Shown piece by piece: positions 27,279 through 35,570 of a stretch of 64,000 nucleotides of DNA (position 1 is its first letter; each line of letters opens with the position of its first letter). The notes beneath the pieces are model-generated. The model ran no database searches, was not told the origin of the DNA, and saw only the letters and a list, made by a program, of their open reading frames with translations. The stretch comes from Nonomuraea soli (GTDB taxonomy: Bacteria > Actinomycetota > Actinomycetes > Streptosporangiales > Streptosporangiaceae), in assembly GCF_013761175.1 (NCBI RefSeq), contig NZ_JACDUR010000001.1:186001-250000 (forward strand), in the 5' to 3' direction. Position numbers and translations under genes: made by a program.

Positions 27279-27758
27279 CTAGCGGTTTTCCGGCCACGAC
27301 TCGGGCGGCGCGACGAAGCTCCCTCGCTGCGGGACGGTGTAGATCCACCCTTGCTCGCGCAGGAGAGCGATGCCCCGGCGTGCAGTCTCCCGCGCCACGC
27401 CGTACCTGCTGACCAGGGCCGACTCGGTCGGGATCCGCCGCTTGGGCGGGAACTCGCCCGAGCGGATCTTCTGAACGATGTCGTCGGCGATCTGCTGGAA
27501 CATGGGAGTCTGTCGAGGGGCTCTCGGTGCGTCGGTGGCAGTCCCTACGAAGGTTCCTTCGCCCTGGACCGTGTAGATGTGGCCCTCCTCGCGAAGAACG
27601 TGAATGGCTCGACGGGCTGTGGTCCGTGCGACGCCGAACTCATGCTGGATCTCGCTCTCGCTGGGAACGCGCGAACCTGGCGCGAGGTCGGCGATGCGAT
27701 TGCGGATGATCTCTGCGACCTGCAGGTAAAGATGCTGGTCGCCGTCGTAGTCGAGCAC
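27279..27758 (-). CDS. Regulator with two tandem GntR winged-helix domains
   Basis: A protein of 159 residues made almost entirely of two GntR-type DNA-binding domains. The first (about 9-72) has VPSESEIQHEFGVARTTARRAIHVLREEGHIYTVQGEGTFV. The second (about 84-150) has IPTESALVSRYGVARETARRGIALLREQGWIYTVPQRGSFV. A normal GntR protein has one such domain and a separate effector domain; no effector domain is present here. It is divergent from a small Cys-containing gene across an AT-rich spacer with palindromes. Confidence 0.88.
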   Translation of the reverse strand: MLDYDGDQHLYLQVAEIIRNRIADLAPGSRVPSESEIQHEFGVARTTARRAIHVLREEGHIYTVQGEGTFVGTATDAPRAPRQTPMFQQIADDIVQKIRSGEFPPKRRIPTESALVSRYGVARETARRGIALLREQGWIYTVPQRGSFVAPPESWPENR

Positions 27759-27793
27759 ACCCGCAAGATAGGCGAACCGGGATGTTATTGGGC

Positions 27794-27811
27794 AAATAGA
27801 TACGCCTATTT
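27794..27811. promoter_or_regulatory. Palindrome in the GntR2-small gene spacer
   Basis: AAATAG, 6 nt, CTATTT is a perfect 6-bp inverted repeat in an AT-rich spacer that stands out from the surrounding GC-rich DNA; a candidate operator or promoter element. Confidence 0.45.
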
Positions 27812-27828
27812 AAGCGTTCTAATGGAAG

Positions 27829-27838
27829 TGACTAGTCA
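27829..27838. promoter_or_regulatory. Perfect 10-bp palindrome TGACTAGTCA
   Basis: Continuous palindrome 31 nt before the ATG of the small Cys gene and 70 nt before the start of the tandem-GntR gene. ACTAG words occur in operators of some GntR proteins, so this is a candidate site for the neighbour. Confidence 0.45.
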
Positions 27839-27868
27839 AGGAGATACAACTAGACGTAAGCTTGCGGC

Positions 27869-28135
27869 ATGCGCTCCCCCCACTGCGTCGGCAGGCACGT
27901 GGTCTTCGATCCGGGCATCTGGTATCCGGCCGTGCCCCGAACGGATCGCCTGCGCGTCCGCGATCACAGCTGTAGTTGCGGAGTGGTGATCTACGAGCTG
28001 TGCGAGGCGGGAGGGCTGCAGTTCATCCGACGAATACGGCCTGGAAACGGACAAACGGTGGTCGAAGAATCCGGACGGGAGATCGCCTCGAAGATAGGCC
28101 CCCTATGGGCCCGCATGCTGCAGGGCGAGACGTGA
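27869..28135 (+). CDS. Small protein with a CSC motif, unknown function
   Basis: Unrecognised protein of 88 residues, MRSPHCVGRHVVFDPG... . It is compositionally balanced and unlike a random GC-rich frame: DHSCSCGVVIYELCEAGGLQFIRR and a helical C-terminus (GREIASKIGPLWARMLQG). Cysteines and histidines (HC near the start, CSC, C) could bind a metal. It is divergent from the tandem-GntR regulator and probably under its control. There is no signal peptide. Confidence 0.65.
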   Translation: MRSPHCVGRHVVFDPGIWYPAVPRTDRLRVRDHSCSCGVVIYELCEAGGLQFIRRIRPGNGQTVVEESGREIASKIGPLWARMLQGET

Positions 28136-28236
28136 TCGCCATGAGGCGCATGAGGCGATGGCGGTGGTGGATGACGCGTCGCCGCCGGTCGGCGTGCCCG
28201 TGTTGCCTGGCGCTGTGCCGCAGGGCTTCTGCTTGA
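28132..28236 (+). CDS. Possible tiny Arg/Trp/Cys-rich peptide
   Basis: A GTG overlaps the stop of the previous small gene by 4 nt (GTGA) and opens 34 codons: VIAMRRMRRWRWWMTRRRRS then ACPCCLALCRRASA. The composition (many Arg, three Trp, four Cys) is unusual and the coupling is of the kind used throughout this chromosome. It may equally be a chance frame; no homolog is known to me. Confidence 0.3.
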   Translation: MIAMRRMRRWRWWMTRRRRSACPCCLALCRRASA

Positions 28237-28963
28237 TCGTTGCAGGTTGGAGAACATCAGCTCCCGGTCGCTCGTGTGTCTGACCTCGCACGGCGGCTGG
28301 GTAGCGGCTCCGCGGAGGAGAGGGGAGCCGCGGAGCCGCGTCAGAACTGCGCGAGGCCCTCCCCTCGCGCAGATGAACCCAGGATGGCGCGGTCGCGTCT
28401 CCTGAGGACCCTGCTTTGGCAAGCATCCATGGTTCACGTGTGGTGACGTCCATGGGTGTTGCTGGAGCGGGTTGCTGGTAGGAGGGCCCGATGATCATCC
28501 CCTTCGCAGTCACGAGAATCGGGCCCTTCGTGCAGCCAATGCCGACCGTTCGTCGACGCTGGGCGGATCGTGCGGCAGTCCTCTGGACCGCGGGGTGCCT
28601 TGACTGCGGTGGGCGATCTGATGGCCACCCCGATGAGCCGGGTCTTGGCGCAGCAAGAATGCTGGCAGCGGGGTCGTAGCGGTCCGGCGCCTGTCCGGGG
28701 AGGCGCTGGACCGCTCCCGTGCTTCGGTAGTTCCTGTTCCGAAGCCATGAGGAGCAAGCCCCATCGTGGCCGTGCTCTTGGGAACGGCGATCACGAGGCG
28801 CCCGACCATGGTGTGCGCGGCGAAGCCGCGCCTATGGAGCGCGCGCGAGCCGGAGGCGAGCACCGCAGATTCGGGTGGGATCCAAGCGAGTGACCCAGGA
28901 AGCGCGTCACGGGTGGGCCGGGGGCGGAGGCCCTCGTGCGGGGCCTGGGGCGGGGCCACAGTG
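28237..28963. other. Hairpin-rich interval without a convincing gene
   Basis: About 730 nt in which no frame has credible protein composition. It holds four strong perfect or near-perfect hairpins: 28304-28339 (12-bp arms), 28347-28372 (10-bp arms, 6-nt loop), 28678-28715 (14-bp stem with one G-T) and 28815-28831 (7-bp stem, GAA loop). It may carry a structured RNA, terminators, or decayed genes. No transposase remnant was recognised. Confidence 0.6.
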
Positions 28964-29668
28964 TCACGGCCCGAGCTCGTCCGCGCCGGAGGCGCCGGCT
29001 GGCGAGGACCTTGCCGTGGGGATGCGGCGCCAGGCGGTGTCGGTGACGATCAGGTGGTCGAGGAAGCGCAGGCCGACGGTTTCCGCAGCCAAGGACAGGT
29101 GATCCGTCGCCGCGAGGTCGGCAGGGCTTGGGGTGAGGGAGCCGCTGGGGTGGTTGTGGGCGATGCCGAACGACGCGCCGCCCGAGGTGAGCACCGAGGT
29201 GATGACCTCCCGGACGGGGACGAGGGTGTGGTCGGTGCCGCCCTCCGTGAGAACGGTACGGCGGAGCACAGCGCCTCTGGCGTCGCAGACGATGACCGCC
29301 AGGCGTTCGCGGGAGTGGCCGCGGAGCAGGGGAGCGGCTACCGAGGCCAGGTCTGAGCTGCTGGTGATGCGGGTGCGTGAGGGTTGTGCCGCTGCTCGCC
29401 GTACGAGATCGAAGGCCGCGGCGACGCGGGCGGCCTTGGCGGGGCCGATGCCGGGTACGGCCAGCAGGCGGTGGGCTTCCGAGCGGGACAGGGAGGTGAG
29501 GTCGCCGCAGTGGGAGATCACCTGGGCGGCCAGGTCGACGGCGCTGGTGCCGTGGAAGCCGGAGCCGAGGAGGATGGCGAGGAGTTCGCGGTCGGCCAGG
29601 GCCGAGGGGCCGCGCGAGAGCAGGCGTTCGCGGGGGCGTTCGGTGGCGGGCAGGTCTTTGACGCGCAT
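28964..29668 (-). CDS. radC: RadC family JAB/MPN domain protein
   Basis: A protein of 234 residues in the RadC/YicR family. The N-terminus has the UPF0758 start RPRERLLSRGPSALADRELLAILLGSG and a helix-hairpin-helix (VPGIGPAKAARVAAA, about 70-84). The C-terminal JAMM metal motif is HNHPSGSLTPSPAD with the upstream Glu in VREVI. Its molecular role is unsettled; the DNA-repair name is historical. It is an independent gene next to a repeat array. Confidence 0.93.
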   Translation of the reverse strand: MRVKDLPATERPRERLLSRGPSALADRELLAILLGSGFHGTSAVDLAAQVISHCGDLTSLSRSEAHRLLAVPGIGPAKAARVAAAFDLVRRAAAQPSRTRITSSSDLASVAAPLLRGHSRERLAVIVCDARGAVLRRTVLTEGGTDHTLVPVREVITSVLTSGGASFGIAHNHPSGSLTPSPADLAATDHLSLAAETVGLRFLDHLIVTDTAWRRIPTARSSPAGASGADELGP

Positions 29669-29756
29669 CAGTACACCTCCGGTTGGGCACCGGGATGGTT
29701 GTACCAGCGGGGGCTGACAATCCTCGGGCGTCGGCCGCGCGGAGGGCGGGGATGAG

Positions 29757-29974
29757 GATCTTCCGGAAGGGTGCGAAGGACGGGGGATCTTCCGAAGCGT
29801 GCAGAGGGGCCGGGAGGGGCGATCTTCCGGAGCGCGCGGAAGGTTGGAGGGTGGAGATCGTCCGGAGCGTGCGGGAGGGGCGGGGAGGGTGGGGATCGTC
29901 CGGAGCGTGCGAAGGGCCGGAGGGCGGGGATCCTCCGGAGGTGGAGGGGTCCCTGATGGGAGGGCCTCCGGAGG
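29757..29974. repeat. Degenerate ~35-bp tandem repeat array
   Basis: GATCKTCCGGA-like cores begin at 29757, 29786, 29821, 29856, 29894 and 29929, with a weaker copy (GGCCTCCGGA) near 29964. Spacing is 29, 35, 35, 38, 35 and 35 nt. Each core is followed by GCGTGCG and a G-rich run. The array fills the gap between radC and a GntR regulator. It encodes no plausible protein and has no Cas context. Confidence 0.75.
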
Positions 29975-30034
29975 AAGCTGCGATGCCGTTCCCCGACACC
30001 GGCCCGCCCCGGTGCGAAGGCGGGCCGAGGTGCG

Positions 30035-30745
30035 TCAGACGGGCAGGCTGTAGACCACCTGGAAACGATCACCGGGGATGACGATGTCGCTCGTCTCGAC
30101 GGGCCGGTCGCCGGCCCAGTGGGTGCGTTCGACGTGAAGCACGTGGACCCCCGCCGGCAGGTCGAGGGCGTCGCTCTCGCTGGGCTGGGGGACGCGGGTG
30201 TGGACGCGCTCCACGATCTCGGTGATCTTGATGCCGTGAGCGTACATCCGGGCGATCAGGCTGCGCCTGTCGTCGTCGGAGGCCAGCTCAAGAGGCTCGT
30301 AGGAGGTGGCGAGTTGGAGGGCCTTGCCGTCGTCGCGGTAGATGTAGTGCGTTTTCGCCACCGGGGCGGCCTCGTCGAGGCGGAGGCGCTGGGCGATCGC
30401 AGGCCCGGCTTCCGACTGCTCGCTGTGCCTGTCGAGGGTGACACGGCGGCCCTGGCTCTGCAGGTCCGCGGCAAAGGGGGAGGAGTGTTCAAGATGTCGC
30501 CATCGGTGGAGGGGGATGAGGTCGGGACGTTCCCTCACGTAGTGACCGGAGCCGACGCGACCCACGATGAGGCCTTCGTTCGCCAGGACACGGAGGGCGT
30601 GCCGGGCGGCTGTCTCGCCGACTTGGTATTTACGGGTCAACTGCGCCCGCGAGGGGATGGGCGCGCCAGGAGGGAGTGAACCGTCGTTGATCTGTCGTCG
30701 AATGTCCTCGACGACGCGCAGGTAGACCGGATCGGAGGTGGCCAC
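30035..30745 (-). CDS. GntR family regulator with UTRA domain
   Basis: HutC-type repressor of 236 residues. The winged helix (about 6-72) has IPSRAQLTRKYQVGETAARHALRVLANEGLIVGRVGSGHYV. The UTRA effector domain (about 95-232) includes HYIYRDDGKALQLATSYEPLEL and ends with the typical RFQVVYSLPV. It starts with GTG at 30745. No adjacent metabolic operon reveals its ligand; its promoter lies in the spacer before dapA. Confidence 0.92.
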   Translation of the reverse strand: MATSDPVYLRVVEDIRRQINDGSLPPGAPIPSRAQLTRKYQVGETAARHALRVLANEGLIVGRVGSGHYVRERPDLIPLHRWRHLEHSSPFAADLQSQGRRVTLDRHSEQSEAGPAIAQRLRLDEAAPVAKTHYIYRDDGKALQLATSYEPLELASDDDRRSLIARMYAHGIKITEIVERVHTRVPQPSESDALDLPAGVHVLHVERTHWAGDRPVETSDIVIPGDRFQVVYSLPV

Positions 30746-31063
30746 GAGACCGTCCTTGTAGTGGAGGCCCTGTTAGGGCATTGGGCCCCATGTTGCCGTA
30801 TTCGGCAGGTAACCTACCGTCATCGAGCGGAGATGGAGTGCCAACTTTGGGCAGGTGAAAAATTCTCCGCGAATCTCTGTAACACCCCCGTAAGGACCAC
30901 CGATTGTCCGGTAGAGGTCGTCGATGTGTGTACCCCCGAGCACATATCGGCGGCCTCTTCCCAATGGGGCACCCCTACCTGGTTCGTGGACGGGGTTGAG
31001 GTTTTCCACAGATGAGGGGTGCCGGGGTCCAAGCGTTTTGCGAATCCGGGTACCGTTCGCTCT
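30746..31063. other. Spacer between the GntR gene and dapA
   Basis: 318 nt. Plus-strand frames here (for example 30761-31015) show no family resemblance or domain pattern. The DNA is relatively AT-rich around 30780-30960 and carries GGTAACCTACC-type inverted words near 30809, plausible as promoter and operator DNA for the divergent genes. Many Streptomyces have thyX next to dapA; it is absent. Confidence 0.6.
31051..31063 (+). promoter_or_regulatory. Putative leaderless dapA promoter
   Basis: TACCGT at 31051-31056 is followed by 7 nt and the ATG at 31064, which also fixes the dapA start. Confidence 0.5.
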
Positions 31064-31981
31064 ATGGCATCGCCTTCTCGTTCCACCGGAGCCCCCTTCG
31101 GCCGCATGCTGACCGCCATGGTCACCCCGTTCACCGCCGACGGCGCCGTCGACTACGACCGCGCCCAGTCGCTGGCTGCCTACCTGGTCGATGTCCAGCG
31201 CAACGACGGCCTGATCGTGAGCGGAACCACCGGTGAGTCGCCGACCACGAGCGACGCGGAGAAGGAGCGGTTGCTGAAAGCGGTGGTCGAGGCGGTCGGC
31301 GATCGGGCGACGGTGGTCGCGGGCGCCGGCACCAACGACACCCATCACAGTGTGGAGCTGGCCAGGTCCGCCGAGCGGGCCGGTGCCCACGGCCTGCTCG
31401 TGGTGACGCCGTATTACAACAAGCCCCCGCAGGAGGGGCTCTACCAGCATTTCACCGCCGTTGCCGACGCCACGGGCCTGCCCGTGATGCTCTATGACAT
31501 TCCGGGCCGCAGTGGCGTCCCGATCGCGACGACCACGCTGATCAGGCTGGCGCAGCACGAGCGCATCGTGGCGGTCAAGGACGCCAAGGGCGACCTGTTC
31601 GCCGGCTCGCAGGTGATGCTCGCCACCGACCTGGTCTTCTACTCCGGCGACGACGCGCTCAACCTGGCCTGGCTCGCGTACGGCGGAGCCGGATTCGTCA
31701 GCGTCGTCGGCCACGTGGTCGGAGCGGAACTGGCCAGGATGATCGCCGATCACGGCGCGGGACGTGCCGACGAGGCGCGCGCGACGCATCAGCAGCTGAT
31801 TCCGGTCATCGATGGGATCATGAATCGAGCCGGTGGAGCGATCATGGTCAAGGCGGCACTCAAGCTGGTTGGCCAGCCCGTGGGCGGGCACAGACTCCCC
31901 TTGGTGGCCGCCGACGAAGCGCAGATCGCCGAGCTGCGGGCATGCCTGGTGGCCGGCGGAGTGAAGTTGACAGACGTGTAA
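31064..31981 (+). CDS. dapA: 4-hydroxy-tetrahydrodipicolinate synthase
   Basis: Condenses pyruvate with aspartate semialdehyde, the first committed step to lysine and diaminopimelate. The 305 residues form a TIM barrel with VSGTTGESPTTSDAEKERLL, the Tyr in VTPYYNKPPQEGLYQHF and the Schiff-base Lys in VAVKDAKGD. The ATG at 31064 follows a leaderless -10 box; an in-frame ATG at 31019 would add 15 residues without conservation. The RNase J gene follows about 116 nt downstream, the usual actinobacterial order. Confidence 0.96.
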   Translation: MASPSRSTGAPFGRMLTAMVTPFTADGAVDYDRAQSLAAYLVDVQRNDGLIVSGTTGESPTTSDAEKERLLKAVVEAVGDRATVVAGAGTNDTHHSVELARSAERAGAHGLLVVTPYYNKPPQEGLYQHFTAVADATGLPVMLYDIPGRSGVPIATTTLIRLAQHERIVAVKDAKGDLFAGSQVMLATDLVFYSGDDALNLAWLAYGGAGFVSVVGHVVGAELARMIADHGAGRADEARATHQQLIPVIDGIMNRAGGAIMVKAALKLVGQPVGGHRLPLVAADEAQIAELRACLVAGGVKLTDV

Positions 31982-32097
31982 GGACTGGCGCGAAACGTGG
32001 TCACACGACTACCTGTCCAGCGACGAGCCGGTGACTCGTCCGGAAGGCGGTCAGACGAGCGCGTCTCGTGTCAGCAGACGGGGAGGAAAGGACATGC

Positions 32098-33783
32098 ATG
32101 AGTCACCCGCATCCTGAACTGGGCTCGCCACCGCCGCTGCCGCAGGGCGGGCTGCGCATCATCGCGCTCGGCGGCCTGGGGGAGATCGGCAGGAACATGG
32201 CCGTCTTCGAGTACGACGGCCGCCTGCTGATCGTCGACTGCGGTGTGTTGTTCCCCGATCCCGAACAGCCCGGGGTCGACCTGATTTTGCCCGACTTCGA
32301 CTACATCAGAGATCGGCTCGACGACGTCGAGGCGATCGTGCTGACGCACGCCCACGAAGACCACATCGGGGCCGTGCCGTACCTCCTGCGTGAGCGGCGC
32401 GACATCCCGCTCGTCGGGTCGAGGCTGACGCTGGCCTTCATCGAGGCCAAGCTCACCGAGCACCGCATCCAGCCGGTGAAGCATCAGGTCGTCGAGGGGG
32501 AGAGGCACACCTTCGGGCCGTTCGACCTAGAGTTCTTCGCGGTCAACCACTCGATTCCCGACGCCGTGGCGGTGGCCATCCGCACACCGGCGGGCATCGT
32601 GCTGCACACCGGCGACTTCCGCATGGACCAGCTGCCCAGCGACGGGCGGCTGACCGACCTGGGCGGATTCGCCCGGCTCGGCAGCGAGGGCGTCGACCTG
32701 CTGATGTCCGACTCGACCAACGCCGAGGTGCCGGGCTTCGTCACCAGCGAGCGCGAGATCGGGCCGGTCATCGACGAGGTCATCCGCACCTCGTCCAAGC
32801 GCGTGATCGTGGCCAGCTTCGCCTCCCACGTGCACCGCGTGCAGCAGGTGATGGACGCCGCCGCCAGGCATGGCCGCAAGGTCGCGCTGATCGGCCGGTC
32901 GATGGTGCGCAACATGGGTGTGGCCCGCGACCTGGGCTACCTCCACGTGCCGCCGGACCTGATCGTCGACGGGCGCGAGATCGAGGGCTGGCCGCCGGAG
33001 GACGTGGTGCTGATCTGCACCGGGTCGCAGGGCGAGCCGATGGCGGCGCTGTCGCGCATGGCCAACCGCGACCACCCGATCCGGGTGGCCGAGGGCGACA
33101 CCGTGCTGCTCGCGTCGAGCCTGGTGCCCGGCAACGAGACCGCGGTCAACAAGGTCATCAACGGGCTGACCAGGTGGGGCGCCCGCGTCGTGCACAAGGG
33201 CAACGCCAAGGTGCACGTCTCAGGGCATGCCGCCGCCGGTGAGCTGCTGTACGTCCTCAACCTGGTGCGGCCGTCCAACTTCATGCCGGTGCACGGCGAG
33301 TGGCGCCACCTGCGCGCCCACGCCAAGCTCGCCGCGCTCACCGGAGTGCCCGACGACAACATCGTCATCGCCGAGGACGGCGTGGTCGTCGACCTCGTCG
33401 ACGGGCAGGCCAAGATCACGGGCGCGGTTCAGGCGGGCTACGTCTACGTCGACGGCAGCAGCGTGGGTGAGATCACCGACGTGTCGCTGAAGGACCGGCG
33501 CATCCTCGGCGACGAGGGGTTCGTCTCGGTCGTGGTGGTGGTCGACTCCACCACCGGCAAGGTGACCGCGGGGCCGGAGATCCACGCGCGCGGGTCGGGC
33601 ATCGATCCGACGGCGTTCGAGGACATCATCCCGCAGATCGAGAAGGCGCTGCAGGACCGGGCCGCCGACGGGGTGGTCGACATGCAGCAGATCCGACAGG
33701 TGGTGCGCCGCACGGTGGGGCGCTGGGTGAGCGACACCTATCGGCGGCGGCCGATGATCATCCCGGTGGTGGTCGAGGTCTGA
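32098..33783 (+). CDS. rnj: Ribonuclease J
   Basis: Metallo-beta-lactamase/beta-CASP ribonuclease with 5'-exo and endo activity in mRNA turnover and rRNA maturation. The 561 residues have zinc motif HAHEDH at 84-89, LHTGDFRMD, DSTNAEVPGF, the beta-CASP FASHVHRVQQV and a C-terminal domain beginning after GHAAAGELLYVLNLVRP. GGAGGAAAGGA lies 5-16 nt before the ATG. The length matches the actinobacterial orthologs, which often lack the extended tail seen in others. Confidence 0.96.
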   Translation: MSHPHPELGSPPPLPQGGLRIIALGGLGEIGRNMAVFEYDGRLLIVDCGVLFPDPEQPGVDLILPDFDYIRDRLDDVEAIVLTHAHEDHIGAVPYLLRERRDIPLVGSRLTLAFIEAKLTEHRIQPVKHQVVEGERHTFGPFDLEFFAVNHSIPDAVAVAIRTPAGIVLHTGDFRMDQLPSDGRLTDLGGFARLGSEGVDLLMSDSTNAEVPGFVTSEREIGPVIDEVIRTSSKRVIVASFASHVHRVQQVMDAAARHGRKVALIGRSMVRNMGVARDLGYLHVPPDLIVDGREIEGWPPEDVVLICTGSQGEPMAALSRMANRDHPIRVAEGDTVLLASSLVPGNETAVNKVINGLTRWGARVVHKGNAKVHVSGHAAAGELLYVLNLVRPSNFMPVHGEWRHLRAHAKLAALTGVPDDNIVIAEDGVVVDLVDGQAKITGAVQAGYVYVDGSSVGEITDVSLKDRRILGDEGFVSVVVVVDSTTGKVTAGPEIHARGSGIDPTAFEDIIPQIEKALQDRAADGVVDMQQIRQVVRRTVGRWVSDTYRRRPMIIPVVVEV

Positions 33784-34101
33784 CGCGCCTGCGTGACGTA
33801 CGGCGGGGCGGCGAGCCCCCGGGAGCCTGGCTGGATGCCGGGATTCGGGGGGTCGCCGCCCCGGCCTGTGTCGGGGGCACGGAAGAGTACGGCGGGTCGC
33901 GGGTCTGAGGCGGGTCCTGGGCAAGGGAAGGGGATGGCGGTCGCGGATCTGAGGCGCGGAGGGCGGCGCAACACGCGGATCGCTCGGCGGGTTGTGAGAG
34001 GGGGACGGCGCGTCGCGGATCTGGGGGCGCAGGCCAGAGGGACGGCAGGACACAGGTCTGAGGTGTGGCCGGGGCGAGGGTGATCGCTGCCTGGCCGGGT
34101 G
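33784..34101. other. Convergent spacer with degenerate GC-rich repeats
   Basis: 318 nt between the convergent RNase J and ABC permease genes with no plausible gene. GTCGCGGRTCTGRGG words recur at 33896, 33940 and 34012, and a partial CAGGTCTGAGG near 34053, spaced about 44, 72 and 41 nt. They resemble decayed tandem repeats. No clear terminator hairpin was picked out. Confidence 0.6.
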
Positions 34102-34860
34102 TCAGAGGTCACGGCGGCGCAACGCCCAGACTCCCGCGAGCACTGGCACCACCGCGTACGCCGCCAACACCGCGGCGGCGCCTGATGCCGACAGGCGCGT
34201 GCCGTACACCGTGTTGGTCAGGTCCGCCCCCACGATGAGCCGCGGCAGCCCGCCGATCATCACCGACCGCCCCCACTCGCCCGCCACCCCCGGCACGTTG
34301 AAGGAGATGATCGGAAACACGTACAACACCCCCGCCAGGAGCGCCACGCATGCCGCGACCGACCGCAGCAGGGTGCCGAGCCCGAGGCCGAGCAGGCCGA
34401 GCACTACCACCGACAGCCCCGACACCACCAGCAGCGGCACCCGGTCGGCCAGCGGTTCGAGGTGGAATCGATCGCCGACGACGAGGCGCGTCACCAGGGC
34501 GGAGCCGAACATCGCGGCCTGCCCGACGATCAGGCCGATCGCGGCGATGCCGGCCGTCTTGCCCGCGAGCACGGGCCAGCGGCGGGGGACGGCGAGGTAG
34601 CTGGCCGGAATGTCCTTGACGGCGGCGAGCACGCCGAGGATGCCCAGGCACAGCTGCGGCACGATGATCACGACGTCTTCGAGCTCGGTCAGCTGCGCGG
34701 CGTCGCGCCGGGAGGCGGGGGCGGCGTCGTACATGCCGTTGGCCATGAGCGCCAGCCCCGCCGCCATGAGGATGGAGCCGAGCGAGACGGCCAGGACGAG
34801 CCAGGTGGAGCGGAGCGAGCGCAGTTTGATCCACTCCGCTCGCAGGGTGTGCGGTGTCAT
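34102..34860 (-). CDS. ABC-2 type transporter permease
   Basis: Membrane subunit of 252 residues with about six hydrophobic helices after the start TLRAEWIKLRSLRSTWLVL, a signature shared with the adjacent permease. It ends RRRDL. The start overlaps the stop of the first permease by 4 nt (ATGA). Together with that permease and the ATPase it forms a heterodimeric exporter or an antibiotic-immunity-type transporter. Confidence 0.9.
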   Translation of the reverse strand: MTPHTLRAEWIKLRSLRSTWLVLAVSLGSILMAAGLALMANGMYDAAPASRRDAAQLTELEDVVIIVPQLCLGILGVLAAVKDIPASYLAVPRRWPVLAGKTAGIAAIGLIVGQAAMFGSALVTRLVVGDRFHLEPLADRVPLLVVSGLSVVVLGLLGLGLGTLLRSVAACVALLAGVLYVFPIISFNVPGVAGEWGRSVMIGGLPRLIVGADLTNTVYGTRLSASGAAAVLAAYAVVPVLAGVWALRRRDL

Positions 34861-35570
34861 ACGTCTCTCCTGGTGAACACGGCCCAGGCGGCGGCCAGCG
34901 GGACGGCGGCGTAGAGGAGCAGGAGCCCGATCGCGGCGAGCGGTTCGAGCCCGGCCCGCTCCGGCAGGAAGGCCTGCGGCACGAGGTTGGGCAGCAGGAA
35001 CGCCCCGATCCGGGTGCTCCATGGCGTCGGCAGCAGGTTGACGATGCCGGGGACGACGAACAGCAGCGCCACCACCCCCGACACGGCGCCCGCGGTGGAT
35101 CGGGTGACGACGCCGAGGCCGAGCCCGGCCAGGGACAGGACGGTGGCGGCGAGGGCGTGGGCGAGGAGTTGCGCGACGTCGAGCTCGGCCATGGGGTAGT
35201 CGCCGACCAGGCGCGCGGCCGAGGCGGTGGCCAGCAGGACGGCGGCGCTGACGGCGAAGGCCGTGAGGGCCACGACGGCGGCCTTGTCGAGGAGCAGGCG
35301 GCTGCGGCGCGGGGTGACGGTGAGCGTCTGGCGGATGAGGCCGGTGGCGTACTCCCCGGTCGCGGCCAGGACGCCGATGACGGCCACGGCCAGTTGCACC
35401 ACCGGCAGGAAGCCCTCCTCGGCGGCAGCGGCGGAACGCAGGCCGCGCTCGTGCCAGATGGAGTCGACGTAGAGGGTCCAGGCGACGCCCAGCACGAGGA
35501 CGAGGGCGGCCGTGCCGACGGCGTAGTGGGTGGAGGCGGTGCTCCTGAGCTTGATCCATTCGGCTCTCAT
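34857..35570 (-). CDS. ABC-2 type transporter permease
   Basis: Membrane subunit of 237 residues, paralogous to the permease downstream: MRAEWIKLRSTASTHYAVG then about six hydrophobic segments (VVQLAVAVIGVLAATGEYATGLIRQTL is the conserved cytoplasmic loop/helix). It ends FTRRDV. It overlaps both neighbours by 4 nt, showing a three-gene coupled operon. Confidence 0.9.
   Translation of the reverse strand: MRAEWIKLRSTASTHYAVGTAALVLVLGVAWTLYVDSIWHERGLRSAAAAEEGFLPVVQLAVAVIGVLAATGEYATGLIRQTLTVTPRRSRLLLDKAAVVALTAFAVSAAVLLATASAARLVGDYPMAELDVAQLLAHALAATVLSLAGLGLGVVTRSTAGAVSGVVALLFVVPGIVNLLPTPWSTRIGAFLLPNLVPQAFLPERAGLEPLAAIGLLLLYAAVPLAAAWAVFTRRDV

Noticed and set aside
28510..28959. Several 60-150 residue frames on both strands in the hairpin-rich island
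   Set aside because: Pro/Arg/Ser-rich random-looking translations that overlap one another; considered transposase remnants but no DDE or other motif found.
27279..28963. Integrative element remnant around the tandem-GntR gene
   Set aside because: AT-rich spacer and KorSA-like ACTAG words suggested it, but no integrase, replication gene, tRNA or attachment repeat is visible.
29757..29974. Possible CRISPR array
   Set aside because: Repeats are G-rich, degenerate and have no unique spacers or cas genes.
30761..31015. 84-residue plus-strand frame between the GntR gene and dapA
   Set aside because: Irregular composition, no ribosome-binding site and no recognisable motif.
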